This document shows positions 46,904-58,858 of a DNA stretch of 64,000 nucleotides, piece by piece (the first letter of the stretch is position 1; the number at the start of each line of letters is the position of its first letter). The position numbers were made by a program, and so were the translations under genes. Source of the stretch: Bursaphelenchus xylophilus (taxonomy: Eukaryota > Nematoda > Chromadorea > Rhabditida > Aphelenchoididae); contig CAJFCV020000005.1 in NCBI GenBank assembly GCA_904066235.2, positions 8,117,501 to 8,181,500 of the forward strand, written 5' to 3'. The notes under the pieces were generated by a model. It saw nothing but the letters and a program-made list of their open reading frames with translations. It had not been told where the DNA came from and did no database searches.

Positions 46904-49900
46904 TGTAAGGCATAGCAGGGAAAAGAAGGGAAACCCCTCCATGTTGGAACAGTGTGCAAGTAGATCCTCCGAATATTTTAAAGCTTCCGATTATTATGGC
47001 GTATATAATTCGCGAGCCAATTTTCCTTTATGTAGACTCATTCAAATCCTCATATCTTTGAAGTAAAACTGCCTGAAATTAATTGTTACGACTTTTAAAA
47101 TGTTGAGGAAATAACGTTGTTCCAGAGGAAAGGGGGAAATAGAATGTTTTGGATATTATACATGATACTTTGGAGCTAAACAACTCCGACAACAAGCCAA
47201 TGACCTTCCCATAGGTCTGAAAGTCAGATGGAACTCACTTTCGGGGAATGGGATGCAAATAACCGCAAAAATACATTATAAAAAATGGCAAATAATTTGC
47301 CACGCGAGTGAACGAAATGCCACGGATTTATTGGAGAATTGGACGAAGTGTCAAATGTTTATCGGTTTTGTGAAACGTGGCCTTGAGGCCTTTACAATAA
47401 AAATTGAAGTGTTTCTCACTATTTTGGTAATAGTGAAGCCTTTGCAGCAAGATTTTTAACTTTTTTTCAAATTATATTATTTATGATGGCTTTGACCGAT
47501 CTTATTACTGTGTAATCTACTTGTTGTCGACATCCCTTTTTTGTGACGGGTAGTGTCTAATTAACATCCGTTTTTTACTTTTTCAGCACAGTGCGCATCA
47601 ATAGACCGTCCGTTTAAATGCCTCGGTTCCCGTCCGAAGTAATTACTCGTGAAGCGCCGACGAAATAAAAAAACCGCTACCCTGGAGGTCCGCGCTACCT
47701 CATTCGTTCGTGTCGGCGTGTGTGGTGAGTTTTTATGGCGTCCGTTAAAGATTTTTTGTCATTTTGATAAAAAGTTTTTACGGCTATTCTTTAATGTCAT
47801 AAAAAGATGGGATTTGATGGATTGGAGAGGTCGTTTGTTATCATTTGCGGCAAAATTGATTAATTAAAGTATTGACTTGTCTTAAAATTCAAAACTTACG
47901 GATATTTGCAATTCTGAAAATTATATTTCAGTCGTCAATTTACAGAAAATGCGTCATCGCATGACTCAAAAATATTGAAAATCGTAATGTAGAAGACAAA
48001 AGGCTTTATAAAAAGCCTTATTACCAAATGAAGTTACTCGAGAGGTCCGACTTTTTACAATTTTTGTAAAAGTTTTGCATGTCATCATGACATATTTTTT
48101 TAGAATTTTTGAATTGACCTCCCAAGTTCAAATTCTTGCGCCCCCAACTGTGACATATAGCATTAATCAATGATTCCTTGCAAATTTGATCGCAATAAGT
48201 CATCATAGACCACACAAAACTGCATGCGGAACTGTCAATCACCAGAAAAAAAACAATTGGCGAGTTGGCGAGCTTATAAATTTTTTGTTGGGGTTATGGT
48301 ATCAATGGAATTCAAATGCCTATCTGTTTACAGTAAATTGTCGTTGATTTACAACAAACCGAAAAAAATGGAATTAAAATTTAATTTTTCTTTCAAAACA
48401 TCCGTTTGAAATTTTCTATTTGACAAATGCGATGTCGAAAACAAGGTAAAATCATGCGTCTATTAGCACAGTTGATGTAGTTGGAATAGAATTTTTACTT
48501 TGTCTTTCACTCAGGGGCTTGAAATTTTTGAATTGTTGAACTTCAAACTCTTTGACAGTCTGATGTCCAAAGAATTATAGAAACTCAATATTAGTAAGAC
48601 AGTTGATGTTACGGAATAGTGGAGACCCCGGTCTGTCTTTTTAAAAGCCTTTTTTCTTTTTGCCTCAGGGCGTTCACTTTTATTTGCTCTTTTGCCTTAA
48701 ATATCCGCGAAAATAAATTCTTGGCTAAATTAATATAAAAACATAATGTTAGTAAAAAATGTTATTCCTAACTAGGTAGCCAAGCCCTATTTGCCCTTTT
48801 AGACTTTTTTCTTTCCTCTTGCCTCAAGGCGTTTCCTTGTTTTCGCTCCTTTTCCTCTTTTTGACGTCATCAGGTTCCCGGCTTTTTACGCATTTAAAAT
48901 TCCCTGGCCCCTATCCGTATATGCACTTTCATTGTGCCTTATTAAATTTGCTACGCGGCCTTATTAAGCGTCAAGGCACTTGCCAGCACACGAACAACTT
49001 CTTCGACCCTCAAGCTAATCTTTGGCGCCGCGGAGAGCTGAAAAATGCCCTGCGGGAACGGAGTGTTTGTCGTGGAAAAAAGCGGCGTGTGTGGTAGTCA
49101 CCGCTTCCTCCACACAAAAATTAGTTCGCCTTGGGTGGTCGAGCCCTTAGGCATTGAAGAGAGCGGAGCGAAGCGGGGTTTGAAACACGTATATAATAGA
49201 CTTTTGGAAGGGGACCAAAAAAAATAATTAATCGAATTCGCAGCTATCGTTTTTCTTCCGGGACCGCCTGCTTTTACTTTTTGTTCCTCTTCCACTTACA
49301 ATAATTTTTTGGAGAGGAGTTTTTGTAGGGTAATCAAGGAAGTGGTGTGAAAGGGGATGATGATTAAAAGAGTAGTGTTATTGAGGGTACCCTCGAGTTT
49401 TTCGCCATGCAAGAGACTGAAGATGAGTGGCCTCTGTAGCGAGCTAATCGTGGATTCACTAGTTTTACTCCAACAAATTTGCTGAATGACGAAAAAAACA
49501 ATGTTCTGTGCAATCCCCTGTGAATTCCCTATCATACAAAGTCACATATATAAGAGGCCCTACAAACCCGAACTTATAACTTTCGTCTTACAATATTATT
49601 TTTCCTTCGTATTTATTCCTTTTTTCTTCTGAATTCTGGCCAACATGAACTCTTTCGTTTTACATTTTTGGCAGTCCGTATAAAGCTATTATTTACTCAT
49701 ATTTCAATGAAACCGCAGAATGTGGGCTGGCAAAGCATGTATAGCGTATTGTTTAACCGGAAAATGTTCGCAAGAGAACTGCTCAAAGTTTGGCACTTGG
49801 ATTTCGACTAAGCTTGAGATTTTTTGGGTTGAAAGAAGGCCGAAATTCGATTTCTCCATTTCTGGCATAGAAATGGCATTTCGTATTTCATTTTGAAAGA

Positions 49901-51288
49901 AATATGTATCTAATAGTCCCTAAAACTTTTTTGGGGTATACATAATTTATAAATACATGTATAAATATTATAATTTGAGGGAACGTCCGCCGGTACATTT
50001 TATACCATAAGCGCCTCCTTCGTAAGAAAGACTCAAAATTTTTTCCATCTCCCAGACGTTCCTCAAAGTATTTTTAAGCCATCAGACATTCAAGCATTTA
50101 TATTCTGCCAAGACGGACATCTCTTGTCAATTTTGAGGCCAATCTAAAAGCTAAACTTGGCAAACAACTTGGCTTATAGCCGCCGTGCCCTTTTGATGAG
50201 GGGTACAATATGATTACTCGCTTTTACAAATGGAAAACTTTGCCTTCCCGTCTGGAGTTATAATTACAGCTTATTTGGAGGCCATGTTTTAATATTTCGT
50301 CATTTTTTTAGCAATATTTTTTAAAATTATGCAAGTTTTTGAGCTTTCTAGGACTGCAAAATTTATGACTGAACTTGAACTTTATTGGTTCCTAAAATAA
50401 ATTGTACTTGTTTTTCAGCATTTTTTTAATTTCATTAAAGGCAAGCTTCTTTGCACTTTAACTTAACTTTTTAAGAAGGCTTTGCCAAGCCTCCCTGATG
50501 GTTCCCTACAATTTTCAAATTTTCTGGCCCTTATGAGGAGCCTAGCTTTCGTAAAAAGGTCTGTTTTTCTTCAAGATTTGGATTAGGAAATTTTTTTTCT
50601 CCCATGTCAGGAGGGGATAAGCCCCTAAAATATTCTCGATGCCCTATTGTCGGCCAAGGACATGTTAGATTTCGTTTTCGGATTACAAAAACATGTTTCT
50701 TTGGCAAAACATGGAGCGGGAATTTTGAATTAGACGGGTCATTGGGATCATGAATTTTGTTACGCCTTATATGGATGGTTACCATGACCAAATTTGCATC
50801 TTTAAAGTTCCGAGCCTTGACATTGACCTTTCTTGAGGGATAAAAAAAGGAAGTGCTATTTTTTGACTTTATTAAAATTGGCCAGGTGACTTCTTTGGGG
50901 CGCAAATTAATAGAAAATCTTAGTAAAAGTTTTATCATCCGCTGTGATATTCCAAGATCTTTGTTGCCGAGAGATTATGCGGAAGAGGAGAACCGTCAGA
51001 GAGTGTAAGGCCTTTTGGCCACAATATTGCCAATTTTGCTCGTAAATAGTTGGCTTGAGAGCTAGGGATCTTGCATATATAACTTTGAAAAACTGTAATC
51101 TAACTTTTAAAAGTTTCATTAAAAATTAAGCGTAGCACTTTGTGCAATTATTTGGGTTATTACGACACTTTTCATCTGTTTTTCAACCGTTTTGTTTTCA
51201 TAAAATCAAATGAAATATCGCTTGAAGTTCCACAATTCACCCTACCCTCGTTGTTATTCTCCCCGCTCTTCTGTTTTTCTATTTTTTG
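46904..51288. other. Long region without a supported gene
   Basis: About 4.4 kb. One exon-like block (47587-47724) is framed by TTTTTCAG and GTGAGT. Two GC-richer stretches lie at 48.96-49.2 and 50.5-50.9 kb. A TATA-like CATATATAAG is at about 49544 with no gene following. Open frames up to 135 codons (50531-50938, minus) show no recognisable motif. Confidence 0.4.
47587..47724 (+). other. Exon-like block of unknown origin
   Basis: GC-richer than its flanks, preceded by TTTTTCAG and followed by GTGAGTTTTT. It has no long open frame in any phase. It could be a 5' non-coding exon of a plus-strand gene (the nearest candidate, a TAZ protein, starts 7.6 kb away with an acceptor just before its ATG) or a relic. 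Confidence 0.25.
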
Positions 51289-52438
51289 TCACCATCCAGT
51301 TGATGGACCCCATCGGTCAAAGAGTTTCCACGAACAGAAGGCTTTTCCGTCCCCTGCGCACTCAATCATTTTAGCAACTGTCGCTTCGCGCTTCTTTAAA
51401 ACCCCATCCATCACCGGAAGCGCTTCCGTGGACTTCCCAGGGTAGCCGTCACTGGGCACGCTTATGAGAAATGGCATCTGTTTTTGGAATATTGTGTGGA
51501 AAGCTGGGTTCAGACAGCGTTTTCTGTACGGTAACTAAAAACAGAGGTGTTTTTAAATTCTCAAAGGAGGGATTGGAGAAGAGGTACCTCAAAAGTGATC
51601 TTTTTACTTTCTTCAAAATTTTTTTACCGCGGGGGTGGAGAGGAAAGCGTTTTTTGATGATATCTCCGCGAATTTTGCACGGAAACGGCGATTTTTCGTT
51701 GAAATGTTGCCCTCTCCGGTAAGTAAAAAATTTTGTCAAATGTCGAGTTCTCCTAATTGTAAGGTTTTAGGGCTCAAGGTTCATCAAAATATCTCAGCCA
51801 GTTTCTCGCAAAAAAACAATTTTTTAGCGGGGACGTACTCCGGGGTTCTAATTGACAAGGGAATTGGCCAAAGTGCGACAGTTTGCCAACTTTTGGGCTA
51901 AAAATCTTGGTCGATTTTGCAAGCCGCAAGCTACAGTGACGGACCAGATCCAGTGGCAAAAAAACGTACCATTTTGCATCCGGGAGGCATCAGAAATGTG
52001 GCAAAATGCTTCCCTCTCCAGGTGAAAAAACTTTGTTTTGAAGGGGGCGCCCTTTCCCTCACAAAAAGAGCGGGCAGGCTTTTGAAATCGGAGTTTTTTC
52101 ACTTGGAGAGGGAAGCATTTTGCCACATTTTTGATACTTCCCGGATGCAAAATGATACGTTTTTGCCACTGGATCAGGTCCCCCATTATAGGAATCTCGC
52201 AAAAAATTCCTAGGAATAGCAGCCTTAGTTTGCGCTGCGTTTCATGAAAATCTGAGGGTCGCACTTTCATCACTTTGTCTTTTTTTTATAATTCCGAAAG
52301 TTCATTAATTACGGTCATAAAACTGGATATTAACCGCCGCTCCGTAGCCGGGAGGTCCTCACGGCTTATAATTAGAAATTCCGCGGGAAACAGCGCAGCC
52401 AAAAACAGACTCAGAACCAATGGGGTTAAATTCATCAT
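51289..52438 (-). CDS. Candidate small secreted peptide precursor
   Basis: Exons 51289-51477 and 52313-52438 join in phase to 315 nt, 104 aa. The N-terminus is a signal peptide (MMNLTPLVLSLFLAALF). The mature part has dibasic/tribasic sites (ERR, KKR) and, after KKR, a C-terminal segment with two cysteines spaced by seven residues (ECAGDGKAFCSW) ending FDRWGPSTGW. This is the architecture of a small neuropeptide or hormone precursor, but I do not recognise the family. Both exons are GC-richer than the surrounding DNA. The donor (ACC/GTAATT) is only fair. The 835-nt intron holds an MITE of family 2. It could instead be two unrelated open frames. Confidence 0.42.
51934..52188. mobile_element. 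MITE family 2, copy in candidate peptide-gene intron
   Basis: About 255 bp with inverted ends (GTACCATTTTGCATCCGG and inverse), a left TA flank and a slightly degraded right end. Similar interior to the copies at 20.9 and 54.5 kb. Confidence 0.82.
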
Positions 52439-54530
52439 CCGGAGAGACCACACACTCGTCTGTTTTCCGCCTGCAGCTGACCGTGGGGCGTAAACAAGAG
52501 CAAGTTTAGCCCCACACGACGCGAATTATTGTTTCCTACTGTTTATCTTTTCAGCATTCAATTTTGTTTTTATTTTTGCTACGTATTTATAGGTTTGGAG
52601 GTAAAAAAACGAATTAAAGAGGCTTTTGTGATTCGTGGTGGTCCGAAGATTACAAACACAATTTTTTAGAGTAAGGTTTGATAATTTTGAATGAAAAAAT
52701 ATTAGTTTTACGGTTAATATTGGTCTTGTAGGTCAGTTCTATCAAAGATCATTAAAAAAATTTTTTTGAAATGGATCTTTTTTTTAAAAAATTATTTCCC
52801 GGAAATTTTAAAATCATTTTTTGACATTTTTTAAGATTATTTCTTGATTTTTTTATATAAAAAATCTCAATCTGTTGGCAAAAACTTTTTTATTATGACT
52901 TTTTTTTGAGTGTTAAAGTTTTTTCATTGTTTTTCAGGCAAGAATCGATGTCAACGCTTTCTAATTAATTAGCTGATTTTTTTATTTCCACAATTTTTTT
53001 TTAAATTTTTTTTCACCATTTCGTTAATTTTCAACAACTCAGAAAAAATCGATTTTCTCTTTTTTTTAATCCCGAACATTTCAAATTCCCCAACTTTGCA
53101 TTCCACTTTTCGAAACACGGTAGACGTTTTTTGACTTTTGGGAGGTCCAGACGAAGCCAGAGTAACGTAATATATTCGCGGGACCACCCGGATTCCAAGT
53201 TGTTTTCGCGGCTACAACAGTGTTATCGCATGATTTTATTCACTAACTTGACTCCGTCTTCCATGTGGAAGTAGAATCGTAGAGGTTGAAGTTTGTATTT
53301 AAACTTTTTAAAATCTTTTGAAATTTGGGGTGGAAGAAATGAGATGGAATTCTTTTGGGATAATGAGAATGGTGTAGTCTGTGATTGCAAAGATTTGAAA
53401 CGTCAAATTTTATATACTTTTTATTTATTTTATTTGTAATATATATATTATATCTCCGTACCTACAGTACTAATGTTTCTTTAAAATTTTTTGCTATTTT
53501 ATATCCACATTGAGGTCTATAATTTTTCATATCAGTTTTTAAATAGTATTCAAAATCCTGCAGATGATATGAAGTTCATCTCGCTTTCGCCCCTTCTCTT
53601 TTTCATACCCTTCTTTTCTTTGATATTTCCCCCATAACCCGCTTTTCTATAAAACTTTTTTCCGTTACCATTATCCCCGCCGACCACCCAGGTGATTATA
53701 AAAAAAAGGTTCGCCAGAAAAACAGCCCCTCGTCAATCATTGCACCCTTTCTTGGAGCCGCTGATATAGTTTCTCTGCCCATGACACCCGTTCCTAATGT
53801 AAACATTATAAGCCCCCCACAGCCAGCCGAGTTTTTTATCGCCCGCACTTTTTTATGCATTTTCTGCTCACCCTGAGGCCGTTCCGAATGGGTGGAGGGT
53901 CGGGGCAGAAAAAACGACCACCCATTCCGTTTTTTATGGCCTGTTTTTTATGCACGGGACTTTTCCTGTGGCCGGCGGAACGGAATTTTCCTTTTCGACG
54001 GCACCATTTTTTGGAGTTGTTTTTGGCCATGAAATGGCTTTGATTTTACAACGGAAAAGTTGGAAGGTGTAATGAGAATTTTGCGACGGGGTTTTACACA
54101 GCGCACAGATACTACGTACGTTATGAATAGAGATAAAAAACGGTTTTTTTGGGGCATAAAAACGTTAAATTTAAAGCGGAAATTCTTGAAGTGCAGCTGC
54201 CCCAAGGGCGATCCTCAGATTTCTTTTAAATTTTGCGTACGTATTGCACATAGGCCGGATACCAATTCTGGAAAATTTTAGCTCGGGTTTTGCAAGGGCA
54301 GCGGAGATATTCAGCGATCTTTGCCGAGGAGGTGGGTGTGCGAAGTGTGGAGAATGAGAGAGAAAAATGTTGTTTTTTACAGATCTCTGCAAATTTCACA
54401 CTGAAAAAATTGAGTTTTTGAGGAAAAGCTGTCTTCCCTGGTAGAAATAGGACCAAAAAATTTAACATCGAAACTTGCTAGACTAGAATCTCGACGATTT
54501 TTTCAAATTTCGGGCTGACAATCTCAGATA
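52439..54530. other. Intergenic region, nothing recognised
   Basis: About 2.1 kb, very AT-rich at 52.5-53.6 kb and GC-richer at 53.6-54.0 kb. A CCCATTCCG stretch and its near inverse CGGAATGGG lie around 53.88-53.93 kb. No gene structure found. Confidence 0.4.
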
Positions 54531-54779
54531 CAGTAAGGAACCTGATCCAGTGGCAAAAAACATACCATTTTGCATCCGGGAAGTATCAAAAATGTGACAA
54601 AATACCTCCCACTCCAAGTGAAAAACTCCGATTTCAAAAGCGCGCCCGCTATTTTTGTGAGGGAAAGGCCCTTCAAAACAAACTTTTTTCACTTGAAGAG
54701 GGAAGCGTTTTGCCACATTTTTGACACTTTCCGGATGCAAAATGGTACGTTTTTTGCCACTCGATCAGGTCCGTTACTG
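54531..54779. mobile_element. MITE family 2, best-preserved copy
   Basis: 249 bp. The ends read CAGTAAGGAACCTGATCCAG and inverse, the inverted match extends more than 45 bp, and TA duplications (54529-54530 and 54780-54781) flank it. It defines the family. Confidence 0.9.
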
Positions 54780-55294
54780 TACGCCTTTGTTAGAAAATTT
54801 TAATCTAAAACTGTGCCAAGTTTCATTCAAAATAAGTAAACATAAATTTTGAAAGACGGAACTCCCACAAAATATAATCGCAAAATTTTGTAAAAATCTT
54901 GTGCTGTACTCATTTCTTCTTGCCCACTTATTACTAAATAAACGACCTCCCATGTTTTCATTCCTTCCTTTTTCTTTTTTGGTGTAAAAAGTTGAACCCA
55001 ATGTGCTGATGTGAGAATGGGAAGGAAGGGAAGATTAAAGCCCTGCTTTTGCTGCGGGAATTAGCAATTGAGTGCTTGTTTTTACTTCATTCTAGCAATG
55101 CTAAGCTCACGTTTTTTAGTTTTATATATTTTCGGGTTAAAAATTTTTTAGTTTCAGTTTCTGGGTAATCGCAAATTTTAATTTTTTTCGCGTTTTTTTC
55201 GAATTTCGTATTTTACATCGCTATTTTATTTATTGTTGATATTTTTTATTCAAAAAATCACTTTTTTACTCAAATCCCCTACATTTTCAGTAAA
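54780..55294. promoter_or_regulatory. Upstream region of TAZ gene 1
   Basis: About 515 bp of AT-rich DNA. An acceptor ACATTTTCAG ends 4 nt before the ATG, so either a non-coding exon or trans-splicing supplies the 5' end. Confidence 0.4.
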
Positions 55295-55840
55295 ATGGAT
55301 GTAAATATGTTTGCGGATCTGCCCTTGCTGGAGCCCACTTCTTTGGCGGCCCTTCGAGAGTTTGGGAATCAGCTAATGTTGAAAGGGATCACACATTCTG
55401 CACAGTGCTCTTCGTCCGACTGTCCGGACACGACCTGTGGCATCAGCAAAGACCTGATCGATCATTTGGGGCGATGTGCTGAGCCTCCACATTCGTGTTG
55501 TCAATGCGAACAGGTCGTGCAGGCGTTTAATCATCATGCTCTGCATTGCAGAGACCGTAGATGTCAGGTAGGGAAACTTTGCTATGAAATCTCAAGATTT
55601 AAGATTGCCTCCCACCAAATGTTAGCCTCAAAAAAATAATTTCTCAATTTCCAGATTCCCCCTTGCCGTGAGATCCGGAAATGGCAACGAGCGATGAAGA
55701 AGTACATGTATCAACGAGTTCGCACCATCATCAACGACTCCGTAACGGAACTCCGACAACACGACGACAAAATGGAGTACAGTGCGGCGAATAGCACAAG
55801 CTCGGAGTACTCATCCGCATCATCGTCGGTTTTCAAGTAG
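55295..55840 (+). CDS. Stand-alone TAZ zinc-finger protein 1
   Basis: Exons 55295-55567 and 55655-55840 give 459 nt, 152 aa. TAZ domains are the helical zinc-binding modules by which CBP/p300 bind activation domains. All three H-C-C-C sites are complete: HSAQCSSSDCPDTTC; HLGRC with CCQC; HHALHCRDRRCQIPPC followed by REIRKW, the usual basic helix. The domain occupies residues of about 30-105. The N-terminus is short and acidic, and the C-terminus is Ser-rich. No KIX, bromodomain or HAT is present and none is seen nearby. It may act as a small competitor or adaptor for transcription factors (inference). A second TAZ-only gene lies 1.7 kb downstream. Confidence 0.82.
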
Positions 55841-57562
55841 GACGGAAACAAAAACATTACTCGCTCATGTACATAAAATCTATATATGTAATACATAACT
55901 TTGAAGTTGAAAGGTTAATTTAAATATACTATATTCACGTTGATCGCATGGAATTTTGTTGTGGGGGAAATACAGTAAACAGAATATAAGAGTCTTCCAA
56001 AAGTTTTCATTAAAACTTTCGAATTGTTGTTTGACAAAAGTTTACTGTAAGTCATTGATTTGTATAGTTTCTTTGGTGTAATAAATCTATTTAATTGTGA
56101 GAAAAATGTGTTGATCGGGGGTTTTTTATAATATTTGGAAATATGGCGCTTAAATTTTGGTCAAGCTTTGCATAAATTCAGAACAAAATTTTTTATCCGA
56201 TATGCAAGATTTCAGCCTGATTTCAGCATATGTTTTCCAGGAACTAGCGAGGTTTTTAGGTCAAAAAATATTTACAAGGAGCACTGGTAAACAATCTCAG
56301 TCATATCCACGAGATATGATAAAATTTGCAGTGACTGGCAAAGACCTGATGTTGAAAAGATACGCCAAACATGGAGAACATCTAGGCTCCGTTCCCGAAA
56401 AATTACTTCCCTGTCGCCTCATGCTTTCATGCTTTCTTCCAACCTTTGTTTTTTCGGGTCGAAGACAGTTTGGATCAACACAAAATCAATCGATACGAGG
56501 GTTGGGCAAGTTGAGGACCAGAAACAAAGCTATTATTGCATTAATACACGTAAAATACCTCAAAATAAGTGATAAGCCGCCCTAGAACCAGAACAATCTT
56601 ATCACTTCTAGACATAGAAAAGTGTATGCATAAAAAAATTTCGACAAAAAATCATTTCTTTTTCAGACCATACTCTTTTTTGCAATTTGAAGTTTTAAGA
56701 AATCCCCAGACTTTCGAAAGATTTCTTCTGTACTTTTCGAATTTCTCAATTCAAATTTTGTATCGGATTAAAATGGGAGGAAAGAACTCTCTTCTCATTC
56801 TTTACTCCCTTTCGAAACGTCATCCCAACGAAATAAACGCGTTCGTTTTGTCTGGAAACTTTCGTCAGCCCCTTTCTCTTTTCCGTATTTTGAAATTGGA
56901 GCATTTCTCTGGACATGGGTTTTATTTTGAAAGCGGGGAAGTGAAATTTTATTATAAAAGAACGTGGGATTGCATGAGAGACCGACCTCCTGATTGTTGT
57001 GTTTTCCGTGAATTGCATTGTAAGGGAGATTCCTGTAGGGTGTATGGTATCGGGATTGTAAATTTATGTTCTCTGGGAGCCTCATTTGGGCCTACAAGAC
57101 TAATTTATGGTTGCGAAAATTTTATTTTGACAATTAAATGTATTTGACAATAATTTTTTTTTAATTTTTAATTTACTTTTTTGAAAATTTTTTTGAAATT
57201 TTACATTTTCAATTTTTTAAATTTCACGTAAATGTAGATTTATGTTCTCTGGGAGACTCATTTTGGCGTACAAGACTAATTTATGGTTGAAAAAATGTTA
57301 TTTTGACAATTAAATGTATTCGACAGTAATTTTTTTAAATTTTCAATTTACTTTTTTTTAAATTTTGCTGACATTTTCAATTTTTAAAATTTCACGTAAA
57401 TGTAGATATTTTTTTAAAGAATGCCCGTGGTTCTATTTTTAAACTTTTTTGAGCTTATTGCTGCCATAAATATGTATAGTGATATCTCATCGCATTTTTG
57501 CTACATTATTATTATTATTTATTTTTTTGACAAAAAACTTTATTTTTTCATTTTCAGCCAAA
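55841..57562. other. Spacer between the two TAZ genes
   Basis: About 1.7 kb. Long open frames occur (56157-56585 and 56569-57147, plus), but the antisense is also open and no motif is visible, so I do not call a gene. A 176-bp tandem duplication lies at its 3' side. Confidence 0.35.
57061..57412. repeat. Two-copy tandem duplication, 176-bp unit
   Basis: TATGTTCTCTGGGAG occurs at 57065 and again at 57241. The two units stay alignable to the CACGTAAATGTAGA end, with scattered substitutions and small indels. Confidence 0.75.
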
Positions 57563-57925
57563 ATGATTTTCCCCCACAAGAACCCAATCTCTCCCTCCAA
57601 ATCTCAAAAAATCCCCCAGATCTCAACGATGCCCAAGACTCGCCTTGACGACTTTGTCAACGTCTTGAAACACGCCTCAAAATGCTCGAATCCCGAGTGT
57701 CGCGAAAGCTGCAAGCGAATGAAGTTGGTAATTCAGCACTTCTCAAGCTGCCAGCACTGCCAAGTCTGCAAGAAATTCTTCTCCGCCGTCTTTTATCATT
57801 CCAGTAGCTGTGTGAAAGAGGACTGCAGAGTAAGTTGAATCATGAAGGAGATCAAAGTATTGTTTTAGACCAGATTTTGCGGTCAGACAAAGCAGAGGAT
57901 TCAGCAGGCATTGACTGGGCATTGA
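57563..57925 (+). CDS. Stand-alone TAZ zinc-finger protein 2
   Basis: Exons 57563-57829 and 57869-57925 give 324 nt, 107 aa. A single TAZ domain with all twelve ligands: HASKCSNPECRESC, HFSSC followed closely by QHCQVC, and HSSSCVKEDC joined by splicing to RTRFC. The second site has a shortened loop compared with CBP/p300. The splice at 57829/57869 was chosen because it supplies the last zinc ligand and the following Gln/Lys-rich helix. The N-terminal ~30 residues are Pro/Ser/Lys-rich. It shares domain and orientation with TAZ gene 1, so a local duplication followed by divergence is likely. An ATG just after an acceptor (TTTTCAG) begins the frame. Confidence 0.75.
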
Positions 57926-58858
57926 TTTGTTTTCATGGATCGCATGATGATCTAAATGAAAGGAGAACATATTTGTACTTACAGAAAAGAATTGTTATTT
58001 TTCGGAACTTGATATTTGAAAACGGGTCGAATAAAAAATAAATGTTTGCTAAAAAAAGCGAAAAGTGTTTTTTCACCTTATGGATACACAAAGCCACTAA
58101 ATATCATATGTAAAATGGTTCTACTGGCAAGCGCCAAACTTCAAAATGATCCTTAAGCCAATCTAGTAGCAATACGTACCGTTTTGAAATAACATTTAAT
58201 TTGCCCAATAGCAGATATTGTAACAACTTAAGGGACAAATCAACCGTTTATAATTTTTTGCCCTGAGGCATTCTGCAAAAAATGAAAATGGTGTCTTTCA
58301 CCATTTTTCAAGGGCTTTCCAACGGTGTATAACACTTGCCATTTGGTGAGGGTCCGTTTGTACACCTATGTTAGAGAAGATAATGTTTTCAGAGATTAGT
58401 TTGACTGTTTCACAAGTGAATTTCTCGAAACCCCCGCGCATTTGCTCATATTTTCTTTACGTTTGGTATCTCTGTATTGCTGCTAGTCCTGAAAATCTTA
58501 GCTGCCCGTATGCAGTAAAAACAGCCAGCATTTTTCACCTTGCAGACGTATGGTGTTTGAACCACTAGGAGTTCAACCCAATGCTCATTGCTTTACACAG
58601 TGCTAACCCCAAAATCCAGTCATATTATGTGCGTGTTACCAGCTCAATATTGATAAAAACCAGTACACAGGCTTTGTAGCACATAAATATTGCTTCGTGG
58701 TCTTGTTGGTCTGCAATTTCACTTCGGAATTTACGAAAGGCCAAAAAAATTAAGTCTTACAACCGACATCTACAATTTTTATTTTCTTTTATTACAAATA
58801 TTATTCATTACATGCCATTGTTGATAAATAAATATAGGCATTTAAATAAATTTAAATT
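57926..58858. other. Convergent spacer between TAZ 2 and GRL genes
   Basis: About 930 bp. AATAAA sites near 58030-58040 probably serve TAZ gene 2. Nothing else recognised. Confidence 0.4.

Noticed and set aside
49120..49200. Possible tRNA or small RNA gene (B-box-like GGGTTTGAA)
   Set aside because: No cloverleaf could be drawn around it.
50531..50938. 135-codon minus-strand ORF
   Set aside because: Low-complexity basic sequence, no motif, no start or splice context.
56157..57147. Two long plus-strand ORFs (142 and 192 codons) between the TAZ genes
   Set aside because: The antisense is also open, there is no motif, and part of the longer ORF lies in the 176-bp tandem duplication.
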